A stretch of DNA of 64,000 nucleotides from Porphyrobacter sp. (GTDB lineage Bacteria; Pseudomonadota; Alphaproteobacteria; Sphingomonadales; Sphingomonadaceae), in assembly GCA_016125555.1 (NCBI GenBank), contig WGLN01000007.1:1-64000 (forward strand), read 5' to 3'. Position numbers and translations under genes: made by a program. Positions 47,301 through 57,942 of the stretch are shown piece after piece. Under the pieces are notes generated by a model. The model had not been told where the DNA came from. It saw only the letters and a program-made list of their open reading frames with translations, and did not search any database. Position 1 is the stretch's first letter, and the number at the start of each line of letters is the position of its first letter.

Positions 47301-47842
47301 GCGATGCCGCCCGGCGCGGCAGCCTCATCCACAAGCTGCTCGAACGCCTGCCCGAAGTGCCGCCCGAGACCCGCGCCGAGGTGGCGTGGCGCTGGCTCGA
47401 ACGGCAGGCGGGCGATCTCGAGGCAACGGTGCGCGAGGAGATGCTGGCGGCGGCTCTCGGGGTCCTCGATCACCCCGATTTCGCCCCGATCTTTTCTGAG
47501 CAGGCGCTCGCCGAGGTGCCGCTTGCCGCGACCGTCGGCGGCGTGGTTGTGGCGGGCACCGCCGACCGCCTGCTGGTCGAGGAGCGCCGCATCACCGTGG
47601 TCGATTTCAAGACCACACGCCGCCCGCCTGCCGGTCTTTCCGACATCCCGCTCGCGACGCTGCGCCAGATGGCGGCCTATGTGGCGGCGCTCGAGGCGAT
47701 CTACCCGGATCGCGAGGTCCGCGCCGGTGTGCTCTACACCCATGCCCCGGTGCTCTATCCCTTGGCGGGCGATGTGCTGGACCTGCACAAGCAGGCGTTG
47801 CAGGACGCGCAGCAATCCTTGCCGCTACCCGATATTGAGTGA
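44312..47842 (+). CDS. addA: double-strand break repair helicase-nuclease AddA
   Basis: AddA is the UvrD-type motor and nuclease of AddAB. The 1176-residue product has Walker A SASAGTGKT at 27-35, TFTKAGAAEMANRI, and IDTIHAFAQFLI. It also has the Walker B region HILIDEAQDTNRSQW, VGDYKQAIFGFQG, and helicase motifs VMTVHGSKGLQAPIVIL and LLYVALTRAEEALF. The C-terminal nuclease has GTADRLLVEERRITVVDFKT. All expected blocks are present. Likely translated with addB from the same message. Confidence 0.95.
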   Translation: MSGGGEVYPLQGNQLLAAGPEDNVWLSASAGTGKTQVLSARVLRLLLREEVAPSQILCLTFTKAGAAEMANRINAVLARWVRLPAASLAKELRDLGADYDPATQERARSLFASVLDCPGGGLRIDTIHAFAQFLIGNFPEEAGLAPGARVMDDRSRELLAREVLTELVEEAERSHDVAVLDGLERFTIRKDPGALHKWLMRAADAQDLWDGPSGWQPPMAARVRRLLDIPADAHDAWACETLHPDLFPDDHLLAMIPALEAWGTATGDKCLAFLRDWLQSDLPARVAAMQGFRGTLLKADGTPSLMLKKPRETVPGFSEGQDRIAEALAIVEERRALLECAEIVTSALEIGRAFALRWGERKAREGLLDFGDLIRKAAALLSNREASDWIRYKLDRHFDHILIDEAQDTNRSQWDIVEALIDDFFAGEGARGDRLRTIFTVGDYKQAIFGFQGTSPENFARAKERVHARIRAAQEGIRASRVNRREPGWRDLDLGNSFRTANVVLGFVNRMISALGHAAFGLDKPPAEHKGTERAGLVALWPPVVPESGAEQDDEAEAGEGSAAQDWLPRHETILAEKIADQVHRWISHTEPFVLEKGGRRHAQAGDIMVLVRQRKELAAQIVAKLHARGVPVAGVDRLRLGAPLAVKDVLAALRFAAQPQDDLSLANLLASPLLGWSQEDILAHVPRDKGVRLWDHLRRKDAPGFVAESAERLRDLLRRADYQTPQALIAWILTGPWQGRARLVERLGSEANDPLDELLNTAFAYEAEHWPSLAGFLAWFDAGSGELKRDADGASGQVRVMTVHGSKGLQAPIVILADAAGAPGEAGDLALADDPLGLGEADARAVPLPPLSKEERKGPIAAAEEAKKAAVLQEHWRLLYVALTRAEEALFIGGSLNKNEAKKGVPHEDSWYARLLPLFEGEPLADPVWEWRKEWGHRAEPLVPDDSAGRAAAAPELPRWMLTPIGPEPRPPRPLAPSAAGEEAGAAPPLPPEVARDAARRGSLIHKLLERLPEVPPETRAEVAWRWLERQAGDLEATVREEMLAAALGVLDHPDFAPIFSEQALAEVPLAATVGGVVVAGTADRLLVEERRITVVDFKTTRRPPAGLSDIPLATLRQMAAYVAALEAIYPDREVRAGVLYTHAPVLYPLAGDVLDLHKQALQDAQQSLPLPDIE

Positions 47843-47913
47843 ACAGCGCCGCGCACTAGATTGCAATGCGAACCCCGCCGCCCCTATGCTGGCGGGCAAA
47901 AGGAGATTTGAAC

Positions 47914-48234
47914 ATGGCCACCGTCACCGTCACCGACAGCAGCTTCAAGAGCGACGTGCTCGACAGCGACACCCCCGTGCTGGTCGATTTCTGGGCCGAC
48001 TGGTGCGGCCCGTGCAAGATGATCGCCCCGGCGCTCGAGGAGATCAGCGAGGAACTCGCCGGCAAGATCAAGATCGCCAAGATCGACATCATGGAGAACA
48101 CCGACATCGCCGCGCAAATGGGCGTGCAGTCGATCCCGCTGATGGTGCTGTTCAAGAACGGCGAAGCGGTCGCCCGCAAGGTCGGCGCGGCGCCCAAGAG
48201 CCAGCTCAAGGGCTGGATCGAGAGCGAACTGTAA
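47914..48234 (+). CDS. trxA: thioredoxin
   Basis: This 106-residue thioredoxin from ATG 47914, preceded by AAAAGGAGA, has the redox motif WCGPC (Cys31, Cys34) in [16 protein letters not shown], the buried [15 protein letters not shown] region and the cis-Pro SIPLMVLF. It is a general cytoplasmic disulfide reductant. trxA after addAB is a common alphaproteobacterial order. It converges on the suhB-like gene with 3 bases between the stops. Confidence 0.96.
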   Translation: MATVTVTDSSFKSDVLDSDTPVLVDFWADWCGPCKMIAPALEEISEELAGKIKIAKIDIMENTDIAAQMGVQSIPLMVLFKNGEAVARKVGAAPKSQLKGWIESEL

Positions 48235-48237
48235 GCC

Positions 48238-49032
48238 TCAGCCCATCACCCGCGCCACGAAGGTGTCCCAGATTGCCGGGCTCGAGGCGCCGACGAGGCC
48301 CGGTTTGCCGTGCTCGTCGACCCGGTAGTCGCTCCCGTCGAGCCGCGCCGCCTTGCCGCCGGCCTCGTTGAGCCAAAGCACCCCCGCGGCGTGGTCCCAG
48401 GCGAAGGTGCGCTTGAAGCTCGATATGTCGTTCTCGCCCAGCGCGAGCCGCGGATATTGCTCGGCGGCGCAGCGCGGGATGTCGACCAGCGTGTAGTGCG
48501 GTGCGAGCTTGGCATCGACCATTGCCGATTGCTCCGGGGTGAGGAAGATGCGGCTGACGGCGGTGACCGGCGGCTCCTGACCCGTGGTGCGCGCGGCGAT
48601 CCTCTCGCCGTTCACGAAAGCGCCTTGCCCCGCGCGGGCGTGGCAGAAGCGGTCCTTGACGGGATCGTAGATCCACCCCGCCACCGCCCGCCCGGCGTCG
48701 GCGAGCGCGACGATGATGCCGAAGGGCTCCTTGCCTTCCGCGAAGTTCGCGGTGCCGTCGAGCGGGTCGATGATCCAGCACTGTCCCGAGAGATGCGCGA
48801 GCACGCCCTCGTCCGCGTGGGCCGCTTCCTCGCCCACCACCGCGACACCCGGCGCGAGGCGGGTGAGGGCCTCGGCGAGGAAGGCCTCGACCTCGCGATC
48901 GACGATGGTGACGGGATCGTCCGCACCCTTCATCTCGACCTCGTGGCTCTCCAGCTGGCGGAAGCGCGGCAGCATCGAGCGCTGCGCGGCGAAGCGCATC
49001 AGATCGCGGATTTCGTCGTCGAGCGCGCTCAC
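48238..49032 (-). CDS. inositol monophosphatase family protein
   Basis: From GTG 49032, overlapping the argJ stop, the product is 264 residues. The metal site is complete: VVGEEAAHADE (GEE), IDPLDGTANFAEGKEPFG, and TFAWDHAAGVLWLNEAGGK. The family includes SuhB, CysQ and histidinol-phosphatase (HisN). The sequence does not settle which; the position after argJ allows an amino-acid role but does not prove it. Mg-dependent phosphatase activity is the safe call. Confidence 0.88.
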   Translation of the reverse strand: MSALDDEIRDLMRFAAQRSMLPRFRQLESHEVEMKGADDPVTIVDREVEAFLAEALTRLAPGVAVVGEEAAHADEGVLAHLSGQCWIIDPLDGTANFAEGKEPFGIIVALADAGRAVAGWIYDPVKDRFCHARAGQGAFVNGERIAARTTGQEPPVTAVSRIFLTPEQSAMVDAKLAPHYTLVDIPRCAAEQYPRLALGENDISSFKRTFAWDHAAGVLWLNEAGGKAARLDGSDYRVDEHGKPGLVGASSPAIWDTFVARVMG

Positions 49033-50255
49033 GAGCGGTAATCCGCGTTGATCGCGATGTAGCCGTGGGTGAGGTCGCAGGTCCAAACGGTGGCGCGACC
49101 TTCCCCGAGCCCGAGATCGACCGCGATGTCGATGTCCTCACCCTTGAGATGCGCGGCAACGGGGGCTTCGTCATAGCCTTCGACCGGCAGGCCGTTCTTC
49201 GCGGTCCAGATGCCGCCGAAGGCGATCGAAAGCGTGTCGCGGTCGGCGGGTTCCCCTGCCTTGCCGACCGCCATGACCACGCGGCCCCAATTGGCGTCCT
49301 CGCCGGCGATGGCGGTCTTGACCAGCGGGGAGTTGGCGATGGCGAGGCCGATGCGGCGTGCGCTGTCGTCGCTCGCCGCCCCGCTCACCCGGATGGTGAC
49401 GAACTTGCGCGCCCCCTCGCCGTCGCGCACGACGAGGTGCGCAAGGTTGCGGCAGACGTCGGCGAGCGCCGCTGCGAAGGCGTCCGCGCCGGGGCTGTCC
49501 CATCCCTCGATCCGCGCATTGCCCGCCTTCCCGGTGGCGAAGACCATCACGGTGTCGCTGGTCGAGGTGTCGCCGTCGACCGTGATGCAGGAGAAGGTCT
49601 GCGCATTGGCGCGTTCGAGCGCCTCCTGCAGGAAGGCGGGCGCGACGGCGGCGTCAGTGAAGATGTAGCCGAGCATCGTCGCCATGTCCGGGGCGATCAT
49701 GCCCGAACCCTTGATGATCCCGGCGAGTTCGACGCGGGTCTCGCCCACCATCGCGCTCGCGCCCGCGCCTTTCGCGAAGGTGTCTGTGGTGCCGATCGCG
49801 TTCGCCGCTTCCTCCCAGCCGCAGGGCTCGGCTGCGAGCGCGGCGGCGATCCCGGCGCGGGCCTTGTCCTTGGGCAGCGGCACGCCGATGACGCCGGTGG
49901 AGGAGACGAACACCTGCTCCTGCGGGCAGCCGAGCGCCTCGGACACCTGCACCATGATCGCCTCGACCGCTTCGCGCCCGCGCCAGCCGGTGAAGGCGTT
50001 GGAATTGCCGGCGTTGACCACCAAAGCCCGCGCGCGGCCCTGCCTGACGTTGGCTCGGCCCAGCTCGACCTCGGAAGAGGCGCAGGCGCTCTTCGTGAAC
50101 ACGCCCGCCACGCTGGTCCCTTCCGCCAACTCGGCGAAGGTCAGGTCGCAGCGGTCCCACGTCTTGTAGTGCGCCCGCGCGACGCGCAGGCTCAGGCCCG
50201 CGATGGCGGGCAGGGCGGGGAAGGGGCGGGCGAGCGGCGAGGTGTCGATCTGCAT
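49029..50255 (-). CDS. argJ: bifunctional glutamate N-acetyltransferase / amino-acid acetyltransferase ArgJ
   Basis: ArgJ transfers acetyl groups from N-acetylornithine to glutamate, closing the arginine-synthesis acetyl cycle. The 408-residue proprotein has VNAGNSNAFTGWRG, VSSTGVIGVPLP, TDTFAKGAGA, and the self-cleavage site KGSGMIAPDMATMLGYIFTD where Thr after Ala becomes the N-terminal nucleophile of the beta chain. The later SDTVMVFATG and EDANWGRVVMAVGKAGE also match, as does the usual C-terminal YIAINADYRS. Length is normal. Confidence 0.95.
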   Translation of the reverse strand: MQIDTSPLARPFPALPAIAGLSLRVARAHYKTWDRCDLTFAELAEGTSVAGVFTKSACASSEVELGRANVRQGRARALVVNAGNSNAFTGWRGREAVEAIMVQVSEALGCPQEQVFVSSTGVIGVPLPKDKARAGIAAALAAEPCGWEEAANAIGTTDTFAKGAGASAMVGETRVELAGIIKGSGMIAPDMATMLGYIFTDAAVAPAFLQEALERANAQTFSCITVDGDTSTSDTVMVFATGKAGNARIEGWDSPGADAFAAALADVCRNLAHLVVRDGEGARKFVTIRVSGAASDDSARRIGLAIANSPLVKTAIAGEDANWGRVVMAVGKAGEPADRDTLSIAFGGIWTAKNGLPVEGYDEAPVAAHLKGEDIDIAVDLGLGEGRATVWTCDLTHGYIAINADYRS

Positions 50256-50343
50256 GGCCAGACGCCTCTAGGCGGGGGAGGAAGCGCAGTAAATCGGCAA
50301 AGCTGGTGGACGAACGCGGCGCAAATGCCTATCTGCGAGCGTC

Positions 50344-50619
50344 ATGACCCGGCATTTCTTCGCCCTTCTGGCCCTGCTTACCGGCCTTGCTGCGATCGGC
50401 AGCCCGGCGCAGGCGTCGCTGGTCGAGGCGCTGGCGAGTGATTGCAGCATCGCCGCGGCCGCCGGGGACGAGGCTTCGGGCAGCGAGCATGCGCCCGCCC
50501 AGCCGGTTCCGGCGACCATCCGTGCAAGCCGCGCGGGCGAAGTGCCCGCCGCGCGCCCGGCGCATCCGGAGGCGCTGCGCCTGCCGGTGCTGATGGGAAT
50601 CGAACGCGCCTACGAATAG
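50344..50619 (+). CDS. small exported hypothetical protein
   Basis: A 91-residue protein with a signal peptide ([22 protein letters not shown], cleavage probably after QA) and a short Ala/Pro-rich mature part with one Cys and no recognisable domain. It is divergent from argJ (88 bases between starts) and 118 bases before secA. Low complexity makes the family unclear; it may be specific to this lineage. Confidence 0.55.
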   Translation: MTRHFFALLALLTGLAAIGSPAQASLVEALASDCSIAAAAGDEASGSEHAPAQPVPATIRASRAGEVPAARPAHPEALRLPVLMGIERAYE

Positions 50620-50737
50620 GCACGCTCGCGCTTTCTCCCGATGCACTGCCGCGCCGCCCTCGGGCGTGCGCAACCCCACCGCACAGATTTTCGGCCCCGC
50701 TGGAGGGCCGCACCCGTTCAGAAGGCTCGCCCGACCC

Positions 50738-53500
<2,763 letters not shown>

Positions 53501-53749
53501 TCGGGGGCGACGGCGGGGGCTGCCCACCGAGCAACCTCGCCCCGCTTCACGGGTCTTCGTAAACCGATCGGGCTTTGTGATTGTCCGTCGTCGCATCGAA
53601 CATGAACCGGCGGCTTCCGGGCACCAGTGGGGATGCTAGGAATACGGAAGAAGCGAAGCGGCGGGGCTGGCGCGCGCCCCTCGGCGGCCGGACGCAGTGC
53701 CGGCACTGCTGCGGCCGGGGGAAACCTCCCGTCCTGATCGTCAATTCCT
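53501..53749. other. gene-poor stretch after secA
   Basis: No coding sequence is convincing here on either strand. The open frames across it, including a minus-strand one running over the secA end, have compositional features of GC-rich shadow frames. A GGGGCGA/TCGCCCC pair right after secA is too loosely spaced to call a terminator. The right end leads into the candidate promoter of the 53814 gene. Confidence 0.5.
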
Positions 53750-53778
53750 TTGCTTTCGGCTCGCGGAAGGCGTATTTT
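53750..53778 (+). promoter_or_regulatory. candidate sigma70-type promoter for the lasso-like precursor gene
   Basis: TTGCTT (53750-53755), a 17-base spacer, then TATTTT (53773-53778), ending 35 bases before ATG 53814. Spacing is ideal and both boxes stand out in GC-rich DNA. AAGG at 53797-53800 may serve as a rather distant ribosome binding site. Confidence 0.5.
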
Positions 53779-53813
53779 GCGGCGGGCCGCCGATCCAAGG
53801 CAGACGATACCGC

Positions 53814-53963
53814 ATGGAAGACGCGAAAGCGGGGAGCGTGAAGCTCCCTTACGCGACGCCGATGGTGATCCGCTATGGTTCCGTGCGCCAGCTGACCGGA
53901 GGCAGTTTCGGTCAAAACGGCGATGGGATGGGAACCAAGCGGGGGACCAACGGCCGCCGCTGA
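53814..53963 (+). CDS. putative lasso-peptide-like (RiPP) precursor
   Basis: A 49-residue peptide. The segment YATPMVIRYGSVRQLT (residues 13-28) fits the lasso leader rule YxxPxLxxxGxxxxxT, with Val at the Leu position. Thr28 would be the penultimate leader residue, making Gly30 the first core residue. The core starts GSFGQNGD, so Asp37 is at core position 8, right for a Gly1-Asp8 macrolactam ring. A 12-residue Gly/Arg/Thr tail ending NGRR follows. No lasso cyclase, peptidase, RRE protein, transporter or isopeptidase gene is in the window; a TonB-dependent receptor gene starts 514 bases downstream. It has its own promoter candidate. Peptide identity is inferred from motif only. Confidence 0.6.
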   Translation: MEDAKAGSVKLPYATPMVIRYGSVRQLTGGSFGQNGDGMGTKRGTNGRR

Positions 53964-54477
53964 CCGGTCCAAGGACCGTCGGAGCCCGAGGCTTTCTCAG
54001 CCGGTCCCGCCGGCTCTCCCGTCTGACACCTTGGCCCCTCGTGCGGCCGCGGAACCCCTTTTGCGACCGCTTCTGGACGGGGTCCCCCATGATTGTGAGG
54101 CGTCTCGAGATTGCCGCCCGCGCGTGCGCAACCACCGCGTTTTTGGGGCTGACGCGCCCGTCGCACCGCTCCTTTTCGGGCACCTGTCACTCGACGGATT
54201 TCCTGAGCGCTTGGTCGAGCATGGCCCGCGAATGGGTTGCGAATCTAACCTGAATTGATGTTCATGCACGCCCCTGTAGCTACCTGCTAGTGTGGCAAGT
54301 ATTGCGTCATAAAAACATAGTAAAATCACTGTGTTGCATAATTGTGACTCGCAATAGCCGAATATTCGCAGTCTAACCTTGCGCGTTGCCGAGATGTCGG
54401 CCTCCAGCCATGCTTATGGGGCTGGCCCTTTCTTCGGGTCACCCCCTAAACGAGTATTTCGGAGGCAACTCTCTCTC
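53964..54477. other. intergenic region upstream of the TonB-dependent receptor
   Basis: A 514-base stretch. A small hairpin CGGTC/GACCG (53965-53978) follows the lasso-like stop. Open frames at 53964-54260 look non-coding: Arg/Ser/Pro-rich, no start with a good ribosome site. From about 54250 the DNA becomes AT-rich (for example CATAAAAACATAGTAAAAT), which is likely the receptor's promoter region. The start codon of the receptor is preceded by CGGAGG. I see no lasso maturation gene or remnant here. Confidence 0.5.
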
Positions 54478-57400
54478 ATGAAACGTAATTTGATGAAGCT
54501 TCAGGATGTCCGCCTGATGGTCGGCACCGGTGTGCTGGCGATCGCCATGTCGCTGCCGTCGGTCGCCGCCGCCCAGGAAGCCCCGACCGCTCAGGACAAC
54601 GCCGATGGCGACATCCTGCCCGGCGCCGCGCAGGACCCGGCGGAGAACGCGATCGTCGTCACCGGCACGCGCATCCAGCGGCCCGAAGCCGCCGCCAACA
54701 CCCCGATCGTTGCGGTGACCGCCGAGAACATCGTCCAGTCGGGCGTCACCAACGTCACCGAGCTGCTCACGCAGACCCCCGCGCTGTTCAACTCGGAAAA
54801 CAACTTCGCCGCCGCGGGCTCGCAGGCGCGCACCGGCGCCGCGGGCGTCAACCTGCTCAACCTGCGCAACCTCGGCGCCAACCGCACGCTGGTGCTGGTC
54901 GACGGCCGCCGCCACGTCGCGGGCGTCTCGGGTGAGGCCGCGGTCGACATCAACACCATCCCCGTCGGTCTGATCGAGCGAATCGACGTGCTCACCGGCG
55001 GCGTCTCGTCGGTTTACGGCGCGGACGGCGTCTCGGGCGTGGTCAACTTCATCATGCGCCGCGACTTCGAAGGCGTCGACCTGCGCGCGCAGAGCGGGAT
55101 TTCCGATTTCGGCGACGCCGAAACGCAGTTCCTCTCGGCCACCGTCGGCACCAACTTCGCCGATGATCGCGGCAACATCGCGGTCTCCTACGAATACCGC
55201 AAGAACGACCGCGTCGCCTTCAGCGACCGTCCCTTCGGCCGCGACGATGCCGAGCGCCTCGTGCGCAACCCGGACGACATCCCCGACGATCCGAACGTCC
55301 CCGACCGGGTGTTCTTCCGCAATCTCGGCTATGCCGACAGCTCGCCCGGCGGCGCGCTGGTGCTCGACGGCAGCTACGCGCCGGTGTTCAACGGCAATGG
55401 CACGCCCTATGATCCGGGCATCTTCCTGCCGCAGTCGGGCTTCCTCTCGGTGGGCGGCGACAACACCCCGATCGCCAGCTACCAGGGCGACCTCCAGGCC
55501 GCGACCGAGCACCACTCGTTCAACGCCTTCTTCAACTACCAGCTGACCCCGGCGATCCGCTTCTTCGCCGAAGGCAAGTACGTGAAGAGCGACAACTTCA
55601 CCGTCGCCCAGCCCAGCTTCGACTTCTACACCTACATCTCGCAGGACAACCCGTTCATCCCGGACAATGTTCGCGCAGCGGGGCTGGACGAGTTCGGCGG
55701 GCTGCTGTTCAACCGCGACAACTTCGATTTCGGCACGCGCAACGAGAACTTCAAGCGTGACCTCTATCGCACCGTCGTGGGCTTCGACGGGGACCTTGCC
55801 GATCACGTCCGCTTCGAGGCGAGCTATGTCTATGGCCGCAACGACACGACCTACATCTCGACCAACCAGCGTATCGAGGACCGCTATTTCGCGGCGCTCG
55901 ACGTGGTCGACGTGGGCCAGTTCACCACCGGCACCCCCAACGGGGTCTACGACTGCCGCGTGAATGTCGATGGCGGCGCGATCGTCGATGCCGGCAACGG
56001 CAACTATGGCGAGGCCCCGCAGACCTTCCAGCCGGGCGAGTGCGTGCCGCTCAACATCTTCGGCGAAGGTGCGCCGAGCCAGGCCGCGCTCGACTTCATC
56101 CTCACCGATACCCGCAACAAGTACCTGATCCAGCAGCACGTCGCGAACGCCTATATCTCGGGCGATTTCGGCCGCTTCTTCGAGCTTCCGGGCGGTGCGG
56201 TGAACTTCGCGTTCGGCGGTGAATACCGCAAGGAAAAGAGCGATTTCCGCCCCGACGCGATCTCCACCCAGGTGACCGACTTCGATCCCGACACCGGCGT
56301 GCTCGCCGACCTCGCCCTGCTCGGGAACGAGACCGGCCAGTTCGACGTGTGGGAAGTCTTCGGCGAGCTCAACGTGCCGATCATCGCCGACCGGCCGTTC
56401 TTCGAGATGCTCGAGTTCACCGTCGCGGGCCGCTATTCGGACTACTCCACCGTGGGCAGCACCGAGGCATGGTCGGTCAACGGCCAGTGGGCGCCGATCC
56501 GCGATGTCCGCTTCCGCGGCGGCTATTCGGAGGCGGTCCGCGCGCCGAACATAACCGAGCTGTTCGCCCCCCGCTCGGGCACCTTCGCGTTCCTCAGCGA
56601 TCCGTGCAGCCCGATCAACATCAACCAGGGTTCGGAATTCCGTGCCGCGAACTGCGAGGCGCTGATCACCGGGCTGGGTGCCGATTTCGACACCTTTGAC
56701 TTCGAAAGCGACATCGCCTCGAGCGCGAGCATCGAAGGGGTCTTCTCGGGCAACCGGAACCTGCGCGAGGAATCGGCCAAGACCTGGACCGCCGGCGTGA
56801 TCGTGCAGCCGCGCTTCGTGCCCGGCCTCATCTTCACCGCCGACTGGTACGACATCAGCCTCAGCGATGCCGTGCGCACCCCGGGCCTGCAGGAGACGGC
56901 CGAGTTCTGCGTCGATTCGCCGACGCTCGACAACGTCTTCTGCAACTCGATCACGCGTGAACAGGGCACCGCCTTCGTCACCAACTACCAGCTCGGGCCG
57001 CAGAACGTCGCCTTCATCGACACCGCGGGTCTCGACATGACGGTCAGCTACCGGTTCGAGCCGGGTGACGGGAAGCTGGGGACCTTCAACCTCAGCGGCA
57101 CGGTCGGCTATCTCGACAAGTTCGAGTTCCTGCCGGCGAATGGCGGCACGGTCGACGTGCAGCGCGGCGAGATCGGATATCCCAAATGGAGCGGCGTGGC
57201 CGACCTCACCTGGGAGCTCGACAACGTCAGCGTCAACTACGGTGTACAGTACATCGGCGAACAGCTGCGTTTCGAGAACGACGTGATCGCGGCCGAACCC
57301 GACATCGCGGCGCCCGAGTTCCTGAAGCTCGACGCCCGCTTCGTCCACGATCTGCGCGCCGAGTTCCGCACCGACAACGAGAAGGCGAGCTTCTTCGTCG

Positions 57401-57519
57401 GGGTGAACAACCTGACCAACGAGCAGCCTTCGCGCGGGCTTTCGAACGCTCCGGTGGGCTGGCTCGGCCGGTACTTCTACGCCGGGATCCGGATCAACAC
57501 CGACAGCATCGGTTTCTGA
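54478..57519 (+). CDS. TonB-dependent outer membrane receptor
   Basis: This 1013-residue receptor probably imports a large or scarce substrate using TonB energy. A signal peptide (to about residue 32, SVAAA) is followed by AIVVTGTRIQRPEAAANTPI, a TonB-box/plug start. The plug domain continues VTNVTELLTQTP to VLTGGVSSVYGADGVSGVVN. A large barrel follows and ends AGIRINTDSIGF with the terminal Phe expected for BAM targeting. CGGAGG lies 12 bases before ATG 54478. This size class is abundant in sphingomonads; the substrate cannot be predicted. It sits just downstream of the lasso-like precursor gene and ends at a strong terminator. Confidence 0.93.
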   Translation: MKRNLMKLQDVRLMVGTGVLAIAMSLPSVAAAQEAPTAQDNADGDILPGAAQDPAENAIVVTGTRIQRPEAAANTPIVAVTAENIVQSGVTNVTELLTQTPALFNSENNFAAAGSQARTGAAGVNLLNLRNLGANRTLVLVDGRRHVAGVSGEAAVDINTIPVGLIERIDVLTGGVSSVYGADGVSGVVNFIMRRDFEGVDLRAQSGISDFGDAETQFLSATVGTNFADDRGNIAVSYEYRKNDRVAFSDRPFGRDDAERLVRNPDDIPDDPNVPDRVFFRNLGYADSSPGGALVLDGSYAPVFNGNGTPYDPGIFLPQSGFLSVGGDNTPIASYQGDLQAATEHHSFNAFFNYQLTPAIRFFAEGKYVKSDNFTVAQPSFDFYTYISQDNPFIPDNVRAAGLDEFGGLLFNRDNFDFGTRNENFKRDLYRTVVGFDGDLADHVRFEASYVYGRNDTTYISTNQRIEDRYFAALDVVDVGQFTTGTPNGVYDCRVNVDGGAIVDAGNGNYGEAPQTFQPGECVPLNIFGEGAPSQAALDFILTDTRNKYLIQQHVANAYISGDFGRFFELPGGAVNFAFGGEYRKEKSDFRPDAISTQVTDFDPDTGVLADLALLGNETGQFDVWEVFGELNVPIIADRPFFEMLEFTVAGRYSDYSTVGSTEAWSVNGQWAPIRDVRFRGGYSEAVRAPNITELFAPRSGTFAFLSDPCSPININQGSEFRAANCEALITGLGADFDTFDFESDIASSASIEGVFSGNRNLREESAKTWTAGVIVQPRFVPGLIFTADWYDISLSDAVRTPGLQETAEFCVDSPTLDNVFCNSITREQGTAFVTNYQLGPQNVAFIDTAGLDMTVSYRFEPGDGKLGTFNLSGTVGYLDKFEFLPANGGTVDVQRGEIGYPKWSGVADLTWELDNVSVNYGVQYIGEQLRFENDVIAAEPDIAAPEFLKLDARFVHDLRAEFRTDNEKASFFVGVNNLTNEQPSRGLSNAPVGWLGRYFYAGIRINTDSIGF

Positions 57520-57540
57520 TCGCCGGTCCGATGAAGAATG

Positions 57541-57577
57541 GGGCGCCGCGGGAGCAATCCCGCGGCGCCCTTTCGTT
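57541..57577 (+). terminator. Rho-independent terminator after the TonB-dependent receptor
   Basis: GGGCGCCGCGGGA, loop GCAA, TCCCGCGGCGCCC (13-bp perfect stem, 57541-57570), then TTTCGTTT. It starts 22 bases after the stop. Confidence 0.93.
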
Positions 57578-57673
57578 TCTGCACGGAACCCGCGGGCGGG
57601 GCAGGCGAACGCCGCAAGGCCCCGGCACGCTATGTGCGGCGGGGCGGGTGGCTGTCCGGCGATGGAAGGAAAA

Positions 57674-57748
57674 TGGCTCCCCGAGTAGGATTCGAACCTA
57701 CGGCCATTCGATTAACAGTCGAATGCTCTACCGCTGAGCTATCGGGGA
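57674..57748 (-). tRNA. tRNA-Asn (anticodon GTT)
   Basis: A 75-base cloverleaf on the minus strand. The acceptor pairs TCCCCGA with TCGGGGA, discriminator G and encoded CCA. The D-arm is AGCTCAGCGGTAGAGC. The anticodon stem-loop TTCGACTGTTAATCGAA carries GTT. The T-arm has GGTTCGAATCC. Confidence 0.96.
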
Positions 57749-57942
57749 GCAACCCCGGGACAAGCCCCGGGGCAGAGGCGCGCGTATATGGGGCGGGGCA
57801 GGGGATTGCAAGGGGGTTTTCTTGCCCGCCGGGCATATCGCAAGAACGCTCGCGCAGTGACCGCAAGACCACCCGGCCGCCCGCAGCGGGCGCAGCTTGC
57901 CGCGCGCCTGGCGAGGACTGCGCGCCGGAGGGGGCGCGCAGA

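Noticed and set aside
54089-54253. Short plus-strand frame MIVRRLEIAARACATT... considered as a lasso B-type remnant
   Set aside because: Apart from a basic helical start there is no Cys-His-Asp protease pattern and no ribosome site. Similarity is too weak to report.
54439-57348. A 969-codon minus-strand open frame opposite the TonB-dependent receptor
   Set aside because: The plus-strand receptor has a signal peptide, plug and terminal Phe. The antisense product is compositionally biased (Val, Asp, Glu, Arg) and has no recognisable fold.
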